From positions 22,570-86,569 of the IMG/VR virus record IMGVR_UViG_3300020183_000039: a stretch of DNA of 64,000 nucleotides; one strand, written 5' to 3'. Shown piece by piece: positions 8,566-17,331 of this stretch. The first letter of the stretch is position 1; the number at the start of each line of letters is the position of its first letter. Made by a program: the position numbers and the translations under genes. Origin of the DNA: a virus. The notes under the pieces were generated by a model. That model worked only from the letters and a program-made list of their open reading frames with translations. It was not told where the DNA came from and made no database searches.

Positions 8566-11500
8566 AGAGCAAGCGTCCCGTCACCGTAGTTCACTGGCTT
8601 GTACGGGAACGCGGTGCCCGTATAGAAAGATAGCTGAGAAGGCTGAGAGCGCGTGTTGGTGTTCTCCCAGACGAATGTCTTGGACGCCAGAGTGTTAGCC
8701 TTGGAGGTCACAGTGATCGTCGCCGTTCCGAGCTTATTAGTTGACACTTGCACACCAAGACGTGACAACAGTCGCTCGGAACCGACCGAAGCTACCACGA
8801 ACTTCAGAAGATTTCCGAAGACCTCTTCGATCCTGGGAGTGTTGATGACCTCTCCAGCCCACGACGTAACTAGGTCCGGCGGAGTGAATGATCGGATGGC
8901 CCGGTAGAACTTCTGAGAGTAGTCGTTCTGATCGATGATCACATCCTCGTAACGATATGTCGGATCGTAGTACTTGACCGTTTCAGCTTTGTCGGTACGA
9001 ACGAAAATCCCGTTATCGAAGTAAACCTCCAAGTCAGTAAGAGGAGTCACATGCTTCGTAGCTTCGTACTGACGGAAGATCGTGCCATTGCGGAACAGAG
9101 CCGCGTCTCCAGGAGCGAACCTAAAGATGTCTCGGAAGACCGGAATGCCACGGGTCTCCACTTGCCAGCCAGAACTGGACCAGAAATAGGATCCCAGCGT
9201 CTCCCCTACTGGCCCGATGACCTGAACTGTCTGACCGAAGATCAAGTCCGTCGGCACTCGGATAGACCCTTGCTCGATCAGCAACTGAGTGATGTCTTGC
9301 GGAGAGAAGAACGAAGGCAGAACGCTCTGATTCAGAGTGTAGTTGTATCGGAAAGTGCTTGCCGGAACTTCGATCATGAACCCGTCTTCGACAAGCTTGT
9401 CCGGATCATCAATACTCGGCGTGAAGTCGACAATCGCCTGGAAGTATCGCGGCAGCGGCAGATTAGCCTCGATCAACCGTTTGCACGAAGGAGTCAGCAC
9501 GTCGCATTGCTCAGCGAGAACAGTACAGTTCTCAAGTTCCGTAGCGTTAAAGCCACCGCGAGCTCTGTAACGAAGGTACTCGCCCAAAGCGAACCGAGCT
9601 TTGTAGCGGAACGGGCTGTCCGAAAAGAGAGGACGGCCAGCGCAGTCGAGATAACTTACTACTTCGATGACCTGCAGGATGCCGTCTGCGACAAGCTGAT
9701 CGACAAGCTCTGAGTAGGTGCCGATAGTGTTGTTGCAGAAGGTAAAGTCCTGAAGAGCTTTGACATAGAGCTGGACAACGCCTTTGAGCTCACTGATGTA
9801 GCAGGAGTCCTCAAGAACCGAGCCAGCAAGAAACTGCTCCTGGGACGGAGTCACGAGGATCTGTCCGGCCGTGTAGACTTGGTCTTCGGCAAGAAGCTGC
9901 ACCGACACGGTGTCAGTTCCAACATAGCCCTGAGCTTGAGCGGTACCAAGGTCAGCGAGGTTGCTCGTGATCGTGAAGTCTTTCTTTGCGACCCATACTG
10001 GGTAGCCAGGACGCAGCGAAAGCGGCACGTAGCTAGGCACGCGAGGCTCGTAGACCTCGTTGTTGAGATCGCTTCTCACGAACTCGACGATCTGCGGGTT
10101 GTATTCGTTTGCGTCGTTGAATGCCTCGATCTCTAAACCAGCGTTCCAATCTGAGAAGCTCTTAGCTGCGGACAACGTGCCATCAAGAACAAGCTCCTGA
10201 GTCGTCTTCTTGCCGGTGTACGTGAAGCTAGCAAGTACCACATGGAGAGTGGCCTGAGCCGCAGTCACCACGCTGATGACCTGGCCGGTAGAGTACTCGC
10301 CAGGAGATAGAGCGCGGATGATTTGGAACGAGAGGTCGTCGATATTAGCATGATACGACTTGTCGCCCGTGATCGGAGTGAACCCGTTAAGCACCTCGTA
10401 GTAGAGGGGCACAAGGCCAGTACGATTGACGACCAGATCGCCTTCTTGAAGAGTATTGCCCGTGCGGAACGACTTCGGAGACACCACTCCGAACGAAGGA
10501 CCAGAGATACTCCTCGGAGTGTAGTATGCTACCAGAGAACCGATGTCCGGATCGATATACTGAGTCTCAGTACCCAGAGTCAGAGACAGAGCCGTTGCTA
10601 ACGCGCCTTCTACGTCTGAGATGTTCGGTTCGTAGCTGACCGGGAACACCGCGTTCGGAGTCAGGATTCCGAACAGAGAGTCACGAACAGTCTGCGTGAG
10701 GTTACGAAGATCCTGAGCGTAAGGCTTGTTCGGATCGTAGCTCAACTGTAACGAGATATCTGCATCGTCCACTTCCATGGAGTAGACCGTGCCAGTGAAC
10801 TCGGTCGGAAGGGAGAAACGAACCAGATTCTGCAGGCTTCTCCGTTGAGCCGAAGTCAGCGGAGTGCCGTCCGGATTGATGACGAAGAACGAGACTGCTG
10901 GGGCGCTGTCGACAAAGTTCTCGTCATAACGATAGAAGTCTTTCTCAGACCGCCTGGGCAGCACATTGACGCCAGTTCCCGGACCAAGTGCGTCAGAGAA
11001 GAAGTCAACCCAGTCCTCAGCAGAGACCGGATTGCGACGTCGAATAAGCGTGAAGAAACGTTCTTTGACCTGAGCTAGCAACTCCGGGTCCGAGCCACCA
11101 CGAGCGGGCTCTGGATTAGTGACACCAAGAACGCCAGCAAGTGACGTTACGGCTGACGTGATGGTATTAGCGTCTACGTTCGTGTTCGATCCACGAAGAA
11201 GCGAGACGGCAGTGATGCGGCCTGTCTCCTCTCCTGCAGGGATCCTGAGATTAGCATTGGTGACGAAAGCGATCGACTGACCGCCGGTCAGATTGGAGTC
11301 GGTGGCGAGTTCGAAGCCTTCGAAAACAACAAACTCCTGGTCTCGCGGCTCGATCGTGAACTTGACCTCTACTACCGAGCCGGCCCCGGTACGCCGTTGC
11401 GCACCAAGAAAGGGTCCGATCCACTCGACAAGTACGGACTCTGGGAACGAGTTAGCGAACGCGAGGAGCTCGGATTGAGCGAAGGCCTGACCCTCGAGCA

Positions 11501-11642
11501 GCGCCATGATCGGCGAGCCGCTAGAGAAGTCATTAAGAGTTTCCCCAGAAGCCTCGTAGACCCTCTGGGCTGCCGCCGCGACCAGCTCCGATTCGTTTCT
11601 CGGATCGAGCTCGATCGGGGGCAAGGGCGCGTAATTCGGCAT
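8562..11642 (-). CDS. Baseplate wedge protein, J/gp6-like (1026 aa)
   Basis: The N-terminal third matches the baseplate J family (P2 gpJ, Mu gp47, T4 gp6). A DxxxF-x-x-GSPIMALLE helix region stands near residues 37-50, a block VVEVKFTIEP...FEGFELATD follows, then GITAVS-like strands and the ARGGSDPELLAQVKERF stretch near 180-200. J-like proteins form the ring of wedges around the hub. The C-terminal two thirds are unrecognised and make the protein much longer than P2 gpJ (about 300 residues), more like T4 gp6 in size. Its ATG overlaps the stop of 11642-12073. Confidence 0.8.
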   Translation of the reverse strand: MPNYAPLPPIELDPRNESELVAAAAQRVYEASGETLNDFSSGSPIMALLEGQAFAQSELLAFANSFPESVLVEWIGPFLGAQRRTGAGSVVEVKFTIEPRDQEFVVFEGFELATDSNLTGGQSIAFVTNANLRIPAGEETGRITAVSLLRGSNTNVDANTITSAVTSLAGVLGVTNPEPARGGSDPELLAQVKERFFTLIRRRNPVSAEDWVDFFSDALGPGTGVNVLPRRSEKDFYRYDENFVDSAPAVSFFVINPDGTPLTSAQRRSLQNLVRFSLPTEFTGTVYSMEVDDADISLQLSYDPNKPYAQDLRNLTQTVRDSLFGILTPNAVFPVSYEPNISDVEGALATALSLTLGTETQYIDPDIGSLVAYYTPRSISGPSFGVVSPKSFRTGNTLQEGDLVVNRTGLVPLYYEVLNGFTPITGDKSYHANIDDLSFQIIRALSPGEYSTGQVISVVTAAQATLHVVLASFTYTGKKTTQELVLDGTLSAAKSFSDWNAGLEIEAFNDANEYNPQIVEFVRSDLNNEVYEPRVPSYVPLSLRPGYPVWVAKKDFTITSNLADLGTAQAQGYVGTDTVSVQLLAEDQVYTAGQILVTPSQEQFLAGSVLEDSCYISELKGVVQLYVKALQDFTFCNNTIGTYSELVDQLVADGILQVIEVVSYLDCAGRPLFSDSPFRYKARFALGEYLRYRARGGFNATELENCTVLAEQCDVLTPSCKRLIEANLPLPRYFQAIVDFTPSIDDPDKLVEDGFMIEVPASTFRYNYTLNQSVLPSFFSPQDITQLLIEQGSIRVPTDLIFGQTVQVIGPVGETLGSYFWSSSGWQVETRGIPVFRDIFRFAPGDAALFRNGTIFRQYEATKHVTPLTDLEVYFDNGIFVRTDKAETVKYYDPTYRYEDVIIDQNDYSQKFYRAIRSFTPPDLVTSWAGEVINTPRIEEVFGNLLKFVVASVGSERLLSRLGVQVSTNKLGTATITVTSKANTLASKTFVWENTNTRSQPSQLSFYTGTAFPYKPVNYGDGTLAL

Positions 11643-12073
11643 CAGAAGAACCCTTCGTCGACTACTGGGAAGTTATTGATCCGCTCGTTGAGGATCTCTT
11701 TGGTGATAGCGTCTGAGTTATCAAGCTGCGCGAACTTGGCCAGGAAGTTCTGCCCGGAACCGCCCTGGTTATACTTAGCGTTGGTGTTCCAGAACTGAGG
11801 GGCGTAGTTCGGGTTGGCGTTAGTCTGGTCGCCGAATTGTACCTGCCCCATGAAGCTCTTGCTTCCGGTGATTGGGGCAACCCCGTAACTCTGGTCCGTG
11901 TCAAGCGTGACGTAGACGCGATCTAACCCGCTATCGCCGCCGCGCTGGATATCATTTCGATTGATTGGGGCATAATGCCAATCCGTGTCAGCGCCATCAA
12001 ACTTGATCTCGCGTGCTCCGTTGAGCCATTGAGACGTGACGATGACTCCTGGCCCGAACAGTGTTTTCGCCAT
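11642..12073 (-). CDS. Baseplate-region protein ending in DEGFF
   Basis: This 143-residue protein starts MAKTLFGPGVIVT. The ATG at 12073 is preferred to an in-frame GTG at 12085 because it lies 28 nt after a GGGTAAAA element, the usual spacing here. It is rich in Asn, Asp and Gly, as in small virion proteins. The last residues VVDEGFF resemble the ends of the proteins at 7069 and 6879. The N-terminal half could be a fibre-adaptor domain; this is not firmly recognised. It is the first gene of the baseplate unit downstream of a terminator. Confidence 0.6.
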   Translation of the reverse strand: MAKTLFGPGVIVTSQWLNGAREIKFDGADTDWHYAPINRNDIQRGGDSGLDRVYVTLDTDQSYGVAPITGSKSFMGQVQFGDQTNANPNYAPQFWNTNAKYNQGGSGQNFLAKFAQLDNSDAITKEILNERINNFPVVDEGFF

Positions 12074-12101
12074 TCGATCTGGCACTAGACTTCTCGGAGA
12101 G

Positions 12102-12109
12102 TTTTACCC
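12102..12109 (-). promoter_or_regulatory. Late-promoter-like element GGGTAAAA
   Basis: The minus strand reads GCGGGGTAAAACTC, 28 nt upstream of the ATG at 12073 and directly after the terminator of the tail-tube gene. That is where a promoter for the baseplate unit would be expected. The role is inferred from recurrence. Confidence 0.6.
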
Positions 12110-12111
12110 CG

Positions 12112-12140
12112 CAAAGAAAAAGCCTCCCCGAAGGGAGGCT
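12112..12140 (-). terminator. Rho-independent terminator after tail tube gene
   Basis: A perfect stem AGCCTCCC / GGGAGGCT with loop TTCG-type (12121-12140) is followed on the minus strand by TTTTTCTTTG. It ends the capsid/tube transcript. Confidence 0.9.
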
Positions 12141-12160
12141 AGTGTCATCTGATCGGAAGA

Positions 12161-12583
12161 TCAGGCGTAGGTCCAGGAGTTCACAGTAAAGACCAGCTCG
12201 ATGGTCCCTACGTCGCCGCTTTCGCGGTCCATCTCGGCGACGGTCAGCTGTTGCAGCTGGCAGCCATTGAGAATGTAGGGAGTGCTATTGCTGGTGTCAC
12301 CATTACAGGTAGTAGGCTGGATGGTAATGGTGATGAACTCGCAGTTGTAGTTTGCCCAGACTTGTTCGATCGCGTGTGCGAGAGCAGGATCGTACGGGGC
12401 CGTGATGGTGACATCGTCTACGGAACGGGGTCCCACAACTTTGTAGATGCGGTTCCCGGTTCCGTTGGCGTACTGACCACTTTCAGCCGTATCCGAGACC
12501 CCTGAGAATTGCGTCCAGATCGTCTCCAAACCAGAGATGGTGACGATAAACGCTGACTTGGGAATTGGCGTGATGACGGGCAT
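12161..12583 (-). CDS. Tail tube protein (gp19-like)
   Basis: This 140-residue protein has the size and build of myovirus tail-tube subunits. It opens with a strand ending in F-x-V-x-I-S-G-L, which fits tube families, then GRS/GPRSVDDVTITAPYD, and closes with strands ELVFTVNSWTYA. The tube stacks as hexamers inside the sheath. A strong ribosome site AGGAGG precedes the start. It lies between the major capsid gene and a terminator, an unusual order since the sheath gene is 7 kb upstream. Two or three Cys residues are unusual in a tube protein. Confidence 0.7.
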   Translation of the reverse strand: MPVITPIPKSAFIVTISGLETIWTQFSGVSDTAESGQYANGTGNRIYKVVGPRSVDDVTITAPYDPALAHAIEQVWANYNCEFITITIQPTTCNGDTSNSTPYILNGCQLQQLTVAEMDRESGDVGTIELVFTVNSWTYA

Positions 12584-12618
12584 TGGAGGTCCTCCTTATG
12601 TATGAGTACTAAGAAGGA

Positions 12619-13674
12619 TCAAGCGAACACGTCGTCGATATAGAAGCCGGAACCGAAGGCACCAGTCGCGCCGAGACCGGTGATGTTGATCACACGCTCC
12701 ACGGTGATTTCAGCGCGGACCACACGACGCTCGCGAATGTAGTACTCAGGACGAACGGCGGGAGTGCCGGTCAGCTGGTAGGTGTAAGCGTATGCGGGAG
12801 TAGCGGCGTTAGCACCACCAGCGGGCATCACGGAATCGGAAGCGCTCAGCGGGCTGTAGAACAGCAGGACGGCGTTCTCGGGGAACACGGGTTGCAGTTC
12901 GCCGTTGTCGGTCAGACGGCGGCCTTCAGCCACGCGGATGCCGCGCTCGAGACCGAAGTAGCGAGCCAGCACGTCCACGTCGATCGAGTCGGCCGTGGTG
13001 AACTGGATGCGCTCCAGGATCGCGGGGTTGGTCAGCAGGCTGTCGAACACAGCGGTGCCGATCACAGCGCTGTTGGGGCGGATACCGATCTGGTTGGACA
13101 CGGCGCGCTTCCAGTTGAGCACGTCGACGATCGGGTTGTTGGTGGCAGTACCCCAGGGGTTACCACCGGTGGCGATACCGATGGTGGTAGCGTCGGTGTC
13201 GTAAGCGGTCCAGTCGGCGTAACCGAGGCCCAGCGAGCCGCCAGCAACGATATTACCGGGCTCATAATCGGCCACGGTGCTCACGGCGGTGGCGACTTCC
13301 ACCTCGTAGCTGTTCATGAGGCGGCTCATGGCGTTGCGCGTCTCGATGGCGCGCAGGTCAACCTGAGCAGGACCCTCGCCGGCGTTCTCGATCACTTCTT
13401 CGGGAAGTTCCCAAGCGATCACTTCCTGCTGCAGAGCGTATGCAGAGGTGTCGAACCGGCTTTGAACGGCGGGGATATTGGCGCCGTAAGCACGACGGTA
13501 GTCCTGAATAGCAAAGGCTTCTTTGCCAAAGCGCAGGATCTTACCGGCCCGGGTGGGGGTGTCCACCACGGGAGCAATGAAGTTAGCGATGCTGGTCTCG
13601 GGCAGCATGAAGCCCTGGGCCAGCGTGGTCAGAATAGGATCGACACCACCGTAGGTGTCCCTTAGATTCATCAT
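12619..13674 (-). CDS. Major capsid protein
   Basis: At 351 residues this is a normal length for an HK97-fold shell protein. It follows portal, protease/scaffold, gpF-like and decoration genes, the usual head order. The N-terminus has L-P-E-T-S-I-A-N-F-I-A-P-V-V near residues 24-38 (N-arm/E-loop region), then EELPEEVIENA and a helix-rich P-domain around 115-145. Codon choice is even and C-rich at third positions, as expected for the most abundant virion protein. Two ATGs are adjacent; the first (13674) is used here. The subfamily is not certain; it is not recognisably T4 gp23. Confidence 0.75.
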   Translation of the reverse strand: MMNLRDTYGGVDPILTTLAQGFMLPETSIANFIAPVVDTPTRAGKILRFGKEAFAIQDYRRAYGANIPAVQSRFDTSAYALQQEVIAWELPEEVIENAGEGPAQVDLRAIETRNAMSRLMNSYEVEVATAVSTVADYEPGNIVAGGSLGLGYADWTAYDTDATTIGIATGGNPWGTATNNPIVDVLNWKRAVSNQIGIRPNSAVIGTAVFDSLLTNPAILERIQFTTADSIDVDVLARYFGLERGIRVAEGRRLTDNGELQPVFPENAVLLFYSPLSASDSVMPAGGANAATPAYAYTYQLTGTPAVRPEYYIRERRVVRAEITVERVINITGLGATGAFGSGFYIDDVFA

Positions 13675-13687
13675 GGACTTTAAGTCT

Positions 13688-13701
13688 CCTTCTGCAGAAG
13701 G
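13688..13701 (-). promoter_or_regulatory. Palindrome overlapping capsid-gene ribosome site
   Basis: CCTTCTGCAGAAGG is a perfect 14-base palindrome in the capsid leader. On the minus strand its right arm contains the AGAAGGAGA ribosome site, about 14 nt before the start. A hairpin, or pairing between transcripts, could hide the site. The regulatory role is inferred. Confidence 0.35.
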
Positions 13702-13762
13702 TTAGAGACGGACTTGGGCTTACACGGAAACCCGATGCCAAGGCCTGGAATAATGTTAGCGT

Positions 13763-14209
13763 TCAGCTGAAGCTGACGAGAGCGTACTGGTCGCCGCCGA
13801 TATCCAGCACGTCGCGGATGATCGGGGTCGTGCCGTTCACGGTCACGGCCGTGGAGCCGGCTGTGGCGGCGTCGGAGGCGATGCCGCCGGCGATTACTTC
13901 GAGGGCGGTACCGATGTCGTTGGCGGCCAGGGTGCCATCAGCCTCGACCAGCAGCAGACCGCTGGTGGCCACGGTCAGCATGCGCACGCGATCGGTAGCG
14001 AAGCCGGTAGGAGGAACGTTGTCGTTCACTTCGTACTGGCTCACGCCCACGGCGGCGCCGCCGTTGGATTGCTCCACCAGGAGGGGAGGGTGAGAGCCGG
14101 GGGCGGCGGTCAGTTCCACAACTCGGAACTCGTTCACCGCGGTGCCGTCGGCGACGCGGAAGGACTCAGCGAAGCGGATGTACTGCTTGCCGTATACAGG
14201 AGCTGCCAT
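13763..14209 (-). CDS. Capsid decoration protein, DUF2190-like
   Basis: This 148-residue protein is rich in small and beta-forming residues. It has the pattern of DUF2190 head-decoration (cement) proteins: an early F-R-V-x-E-L block, V-G-V-S-Q-Y near the middle, then A-x-D-I-G-x-A-L-x-V and a terminal YALVSFS. Such proteins bind the outside of HK97-type shells. It sits directly before the major capsid gene. The family call rests on composition, size and position rather than a catalytic motif. Confidence 0.6.
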   Translation of the reverse strand: MAAPVYGKQYIRFAESFRVADGTAVNEFRVVELTAAPGSHPPLLVEQSNGGAAVGVSQYEVNDNVPPTGFATDRVRMLTVATSGLLLVEADGTLAANDIGTALEVIAGGIASDAATAGSTAVTVNGTTPIIRDVLDIGGDQYALVSFS

Positions 14210-14260
14210 TATCTTAAATGATGGAGGTTGGATTCAACCACTCTATGAGTGGGTCTACAC

Positions 14261-14277
14261 ATGGGTCTTTTACCCAT
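14261..14277 (-). promoter_or_regulatory. Late-promoter-like GGGTAAAA inside a 6-bp hairpin
   Basis: ATGGGT-CTTTT-ACCCAT forms a perfect inverted repeat; its minus-strand right side contains GGGTAAAA (14268-14275). It lies 58 nt before the decoration-gene start, farther than most copies, leaving room for a leader. Confidence 0.5.
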
Positions 14278-14284
14278 CCGGAAC

Positions 14285-15208
14285 CTATCGGTATTCGATG
14301 ACACAACGGCATCGGTCGTGACATTGGCACCGCACGCCTGGCATCGGAAGACTGCCGATAGGCACCCAGCCAAGAGTCTCGTAGTAGCGACAGTCGAGGC
14401 AGACCTTGCGGTCTTTGCGAGTGATGCGCCGCATCTCACGGTACCCTTGATTCTCGCTTTCGTTAAAACGTCCTGTTTGGAACCATCGGTAAAGCGGGGT
14501 TACCAGAAAGCGTTTCAGACGACTCAGGAGCCCGGACCATGTAGCGGGTCCGGCTTGTCGATTACTCGGTCTAGCTGCTCTCTCGGCCGTGGCTAATGCC
14601 GCTTCCGGGTTCGAGAGCTCGCTTCTTGAGAGCGAGGTAGAACGCTGCTCTGTTTCGGATCTTGATGTTTTTGCCGCGTTCATCGCAGCGGTCAGGCTTT
14701 TGGCTCCCTGTACTGGGACAGTGAGACTAGCAGGTTGGGAACTTGCCGCCGTACCGATGCTTTCAATAGCGCTGTCACCGGGGAAACTCGGCCCGGCCAG
14801 AGACTCTTCTATCTCTCCTTCGTCATCCTCCTCAGCGAACTCCTCTTCCTCTTCGCCATACTTGAGGCGGCCCGAACGGAGTGACATCTGGATCTCGTTG
14901 AAGAAGACCCAGAGGTACTGCATCTGGCCCATCGCCTCGGAGTACTCGTTGTCCGTGGCCCTACGGCCCTTAGTTCCGAGCGTGAGAGCTGCCAAAGACG
15001 CGATGAGACTATCCTCAGCCGTGGCACGCTGGAACTCCGAGAAGGAGATCTTCTCGAGCTTAAGTCTCTTTTGCAGCCCTGCGGCCCTGGAGTCCATCTC
15101 CTCTTCCAGCGCTTCCAGAGAGGAGAAGGATTCGGCCAGACGCTCGGCTCTATCGATGTAGTCTTCCCTGCGCCTGGCCGCCTGACCGATGAAGGACAGA
15201 AGCTCCAC
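14285..15208 (-). CDS. Minor head protein, Mu gpF-like
   Basis: This 307-residue protein ends in a Cys-rich module typical of Mu gpF/SPP1 gp7-type head proteins: CLDCRYYETLGWVPIGSLPM, then CQCHDRCRCVIEY. The 'K-x-C-x-x-C...GW-x-P-x-G-x-x-P...C-x-C-x-x-x-C-x-C' pattern is the recognisable part. The N-terminal two thirds contain an E-rich stretch and a variable linker with many Ser and Ala. In relatives it sits inside the head near the portal and is needed for packaging or ejection. It follows the protease/scaffold gene by four bases. Confidence 0.7.
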   Translation of the reverse strand: MELLSFIGQAARRREDYIDRAERLAESFSSLEALEEEMDSRAAGLQKRLKLEKISFSEFQRATAEDSLIASLAALTLGTKGRRATDNEYSEAMGQMQYLWVFFNEIQMSLRSGRLKYGEEEEEFAEEDDEGEIEESLAGPSFPGDSAIESIGTAASSQPASLTVPVQGAKSLTAAMNAAKTSRSETEQRSTSLSRSELSNPEAALATAERAARPSNRQAGPATWSGLLSRLKRFLVTPLYRWFQTGRFNESENQGYREMRRITRKDRKVCLDCRYYETLGWVPIGSLPMPGVRCQCHDRCRCVIEYR

Positions 15209-15212
15209 GGGA

Positions 15213-17288
15213 TCAGCCCATCGAGTCGGAGAAGAGGACCGCCTTCAGAGCTTCGGCGTAGTCGATACCCTCTTCTTTAGAGAGCTTCACGGCTCGCTCG
15301 TGGGGATCAAGATCCTCGTCACGGATCACTGGCTCACCGCCGGCGATCTCAGAATAGCAAACCTGGGAGGGAAGATTCTCCAGGATGCGCATCAGAGGGG
15401 TAGCGGCCGTCTCACCTTCCGAGAACTCGAGAGTGCCGTACTCGAGACCTTCCATGTAGCTCACCAGCTCGTCCTGACCGACGATAGCTTCGGTCAGCTT
15501 GCCAGCCTCGTACAGGCTTTCGGCAAACTGCTCCAGGCGCATGCGATTGGCCTGACGCTCAGCAAACTCAGCCTGCTCACGCAGTTTAGCGTTAGCGGCT
15601 TCCAGCTCTTCGAGGCGCGCCATCATGGCGGCCAGAGGATCGGCTTCGGAGTGGTTGATCTCCATCACCCGAACTTTGCCGTTCTTGATCTGCTTACCGG
15701 CACCTTTAGGACCGCCGGTGGCCATGTACTTGCTGGGGTAGCCGGCGGGCTCGGGGCCTTTGCCGGTCATACCGCGCTCTTCAGCCATCTGCGAGGACTT
15801 ACCGGTGTAATCGCCCTTGTAGTTCTTGGCCATCTCACCACCGTCAGAGCCTTTGGCCATGCGGTTCTCTTCTTTGCCAGTACCCTTCATGCCGCGCTGG
15901 GTTTCGCCTTCTACGCCGGCTTTGCCGACTTCGCCACGACCAGACTGGTCGTTGTAAGGATCTTGAGCCTTGCGGCCCTTCATCCCGTCCTGGCCACGCT
16001 TAGGCTGAGTAGTCTTATTGACGTACTTGTTGTTGTCCGTCTCGACGTGCTGTTCGTCGTCGTCCTCGAGCTCGTCTTCGTCCGGCTCTTCGAAGCCGAG
16101 GTTGACGCCCTTAGAGGTCGAGCGAGTGCGGACCAGGCCACCGGGACCACCTTCGGTCTCCTTGGTACCAGAGTCGGTGGCGTTCATGTGGTCGGTACCA
16201 CGCTTCTTCTTCGAAGCCTCGAGAGTAGGCTCTTGGTACTTGTCTTCGTCCTCTTCGACCTGAGGCTCTGCGGCGCCGGACTTAGGATTCTTCTTGACTT
16301 TGGAGGCTTCGGGGCCTTCGCCATCAGACTCCTCAGCTTCAAGGCCAGACATTCCCTTCGGAGCAGGGGATTTAAGACCTTTGACCTTGCCGTCATGCTC
16401 AGCCGTGGCTTCGCCATGCTTCATGTCATCTTCGGCCATAGCTTCGTCCATGGACTTACCGGTAGCTTCAGCTTTCTTCTTAGCAGCCTGCTTCTTCAGC
16501 GGCTCGGGGAGGTCTTTACCTTCCATCTCCTTGGACATCACCTCGTCGTCGTCCTCTTCGTCTTCTTCGGACTTGCCCTCGGTGCCCATCTTACCGCCTT
16601 TCATGGACTTGCCCTTCTTGTGGGCCATGCCGCTCATGTGCTCAGCGTACTCGCCAGCATCCTCACCCTCGGCGGGGGCGTTTTCTTCAACTTGCGGCGC
16701 CTCAAGCTGTTGCTCGGCGCCCAGTTCTTCTGCAGTCATCTGAGAGCGTGCCTCATCGAGTTTTTCTTTAAGGAGTTCGAGGGGTCCGAGGTCCCTCTTA
16801 AGAGTGGGGCCAAGCTCCTTGTCGAACACGTCGTCCGGCATGAGAGTAATGGCCGCGGCGAATTCTAGGACCCCATCGGCGTTTTCCTCGTAAGCGAAGC
16901 CCTTGAGGCCTTTGACGGCCGGAGGCTGAGCACCGAGAAGAGCCACGTGGCGCAATGACCACTTGCCTGGCTCTGGATTGATCTTAGAATCTGGCGAGTA
17001 GAACGAAGCACTCACCTTCTTGTACAGACCATTGTTGATGTAGTCTGCAGCGAGAGGCGAAAAGTCGATCTCGGCGAAGAGCTCATCGCCTTTCACCTTC
17101 ACGTCTTTAACCCAGCCCCAGGCCGGTACTTTGTCGTTGTCCTCGTGCCCGATGCGGATCGGGGCCTCATGAACATCGGGCTTGTAGGAGTCGGCGATCT
17201 GCTTTAGATCATTGACCGAGAACTCCCTAGTCACGCCCTGGGCCGAAGTCTGCGTCCCGGCCTTGAAGATGTGAACTTCTTTGATCAT
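15213..17288 (-). CDS. Prohead protease fused to scaffold, Mu gpI-like
   Basis: Residues 1-150 match the Mu gpI prohead protease family: REFSVNDLKQIADSY, HEAPIRIGHEDNDKVPAWGWV, YKKVSASFYSPDS and LRHVALLGAQPPAVKGL. The middle (about 200-540) is a long low-complexity region with repeated Lys, Glu, Gly and Met, including degenerate KGMKGTG-like units. Residues 550-600 form a coiled coil as in scaffolds, and the end is helical. In Mu-type phages protease and scaffold share one reading frame; here the linker is unusually long (691 residues in total). It probably cleaves itself and the capsid N-arm during head maturation. Confidence 0.8.
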   Translation of the reverse strand: MIKEVHIFKAGTQTSAQGVTREFSVNDLKQIADSYKPDVHEAPIRIGHEDNDKVPAWGWVKDVKVKGDELFAEIDFSPLAADYINNGLYKKVSASFYSPDSKINPEPGKWSLRHVALLGAQPPAVKGLKGFAYEENADGVLEFAAAITLMPDDVFDKELGPTLKRDLGPLELLKEKLDEARSQMTAEELGAEQQLEAPQVEENAPAEGEDAGEYAEHMSGMAHKKGKSMKGGKMGTEGKSEEDEEDDDEVMSKEMEGKDLPEPLKKQAAKKKAEATGKSMDEAMAEDDMKHGEATAEHDGKVKGLKSPAPKGMSGLEAEESDGEGPEASKVKKNPKSGAAEPQVEEDEDKYQEPTLEASKKKRGTDHMNATDSGTKETEGGPGGLVRTRSTSKGVNLGFEEPDEDELEDDDEQHVETDNNKYVNKTTQPKRGQDGMKGRKAQDPYNDQSGRGEVGKAGVEGETQRGMKGTGKEENRMAKGSDGGEMAKNYKGDYTGKSSQMAEERGMTGKGPEPAGYPSKYMATGGPKGAGKQIKNGKVRVMEINHSEADPLAAMMARLEELEAANAKLREQAEFAERQANRMRLEQFAESLYEAGKLTEAIVGQDELVSYMEGLEYGTLEFSEGETAATPLMRILENLPSQVCYSEIAGGEPVIRDEDLDPHERAVKLSKEEGIDYAEALKAVLFSDSMG

Positions 17289-17323
17289 CGTATGTGATAG
17301 AAGCTGGGAACAGCCTCAGAGTG

Positions 17324-17331
17324 TTTTACCC
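17324..17331 (-). promoter_or_regulatory. Late-promoter-like GGGTAAAA overlapping portal stop codon
   Basis: CTCGGGTAAAACAC lies 35 nt before the protease start. The TAA in the element is also the portal stop codon, so a separate transcript for protease, capsid and tube could start here. Confidence 0.55.

Noticed and set aside
15189-16868. Open frame of about 560 codons on the plus strand
   Set aside because: It is antisense to the protease/scaffold gene; its Leu/Val/Phe-rich content mirrors the low-complexity Lys/Glu/Gly codons on the other strand, and the minus-strand product has clear protease motifs.
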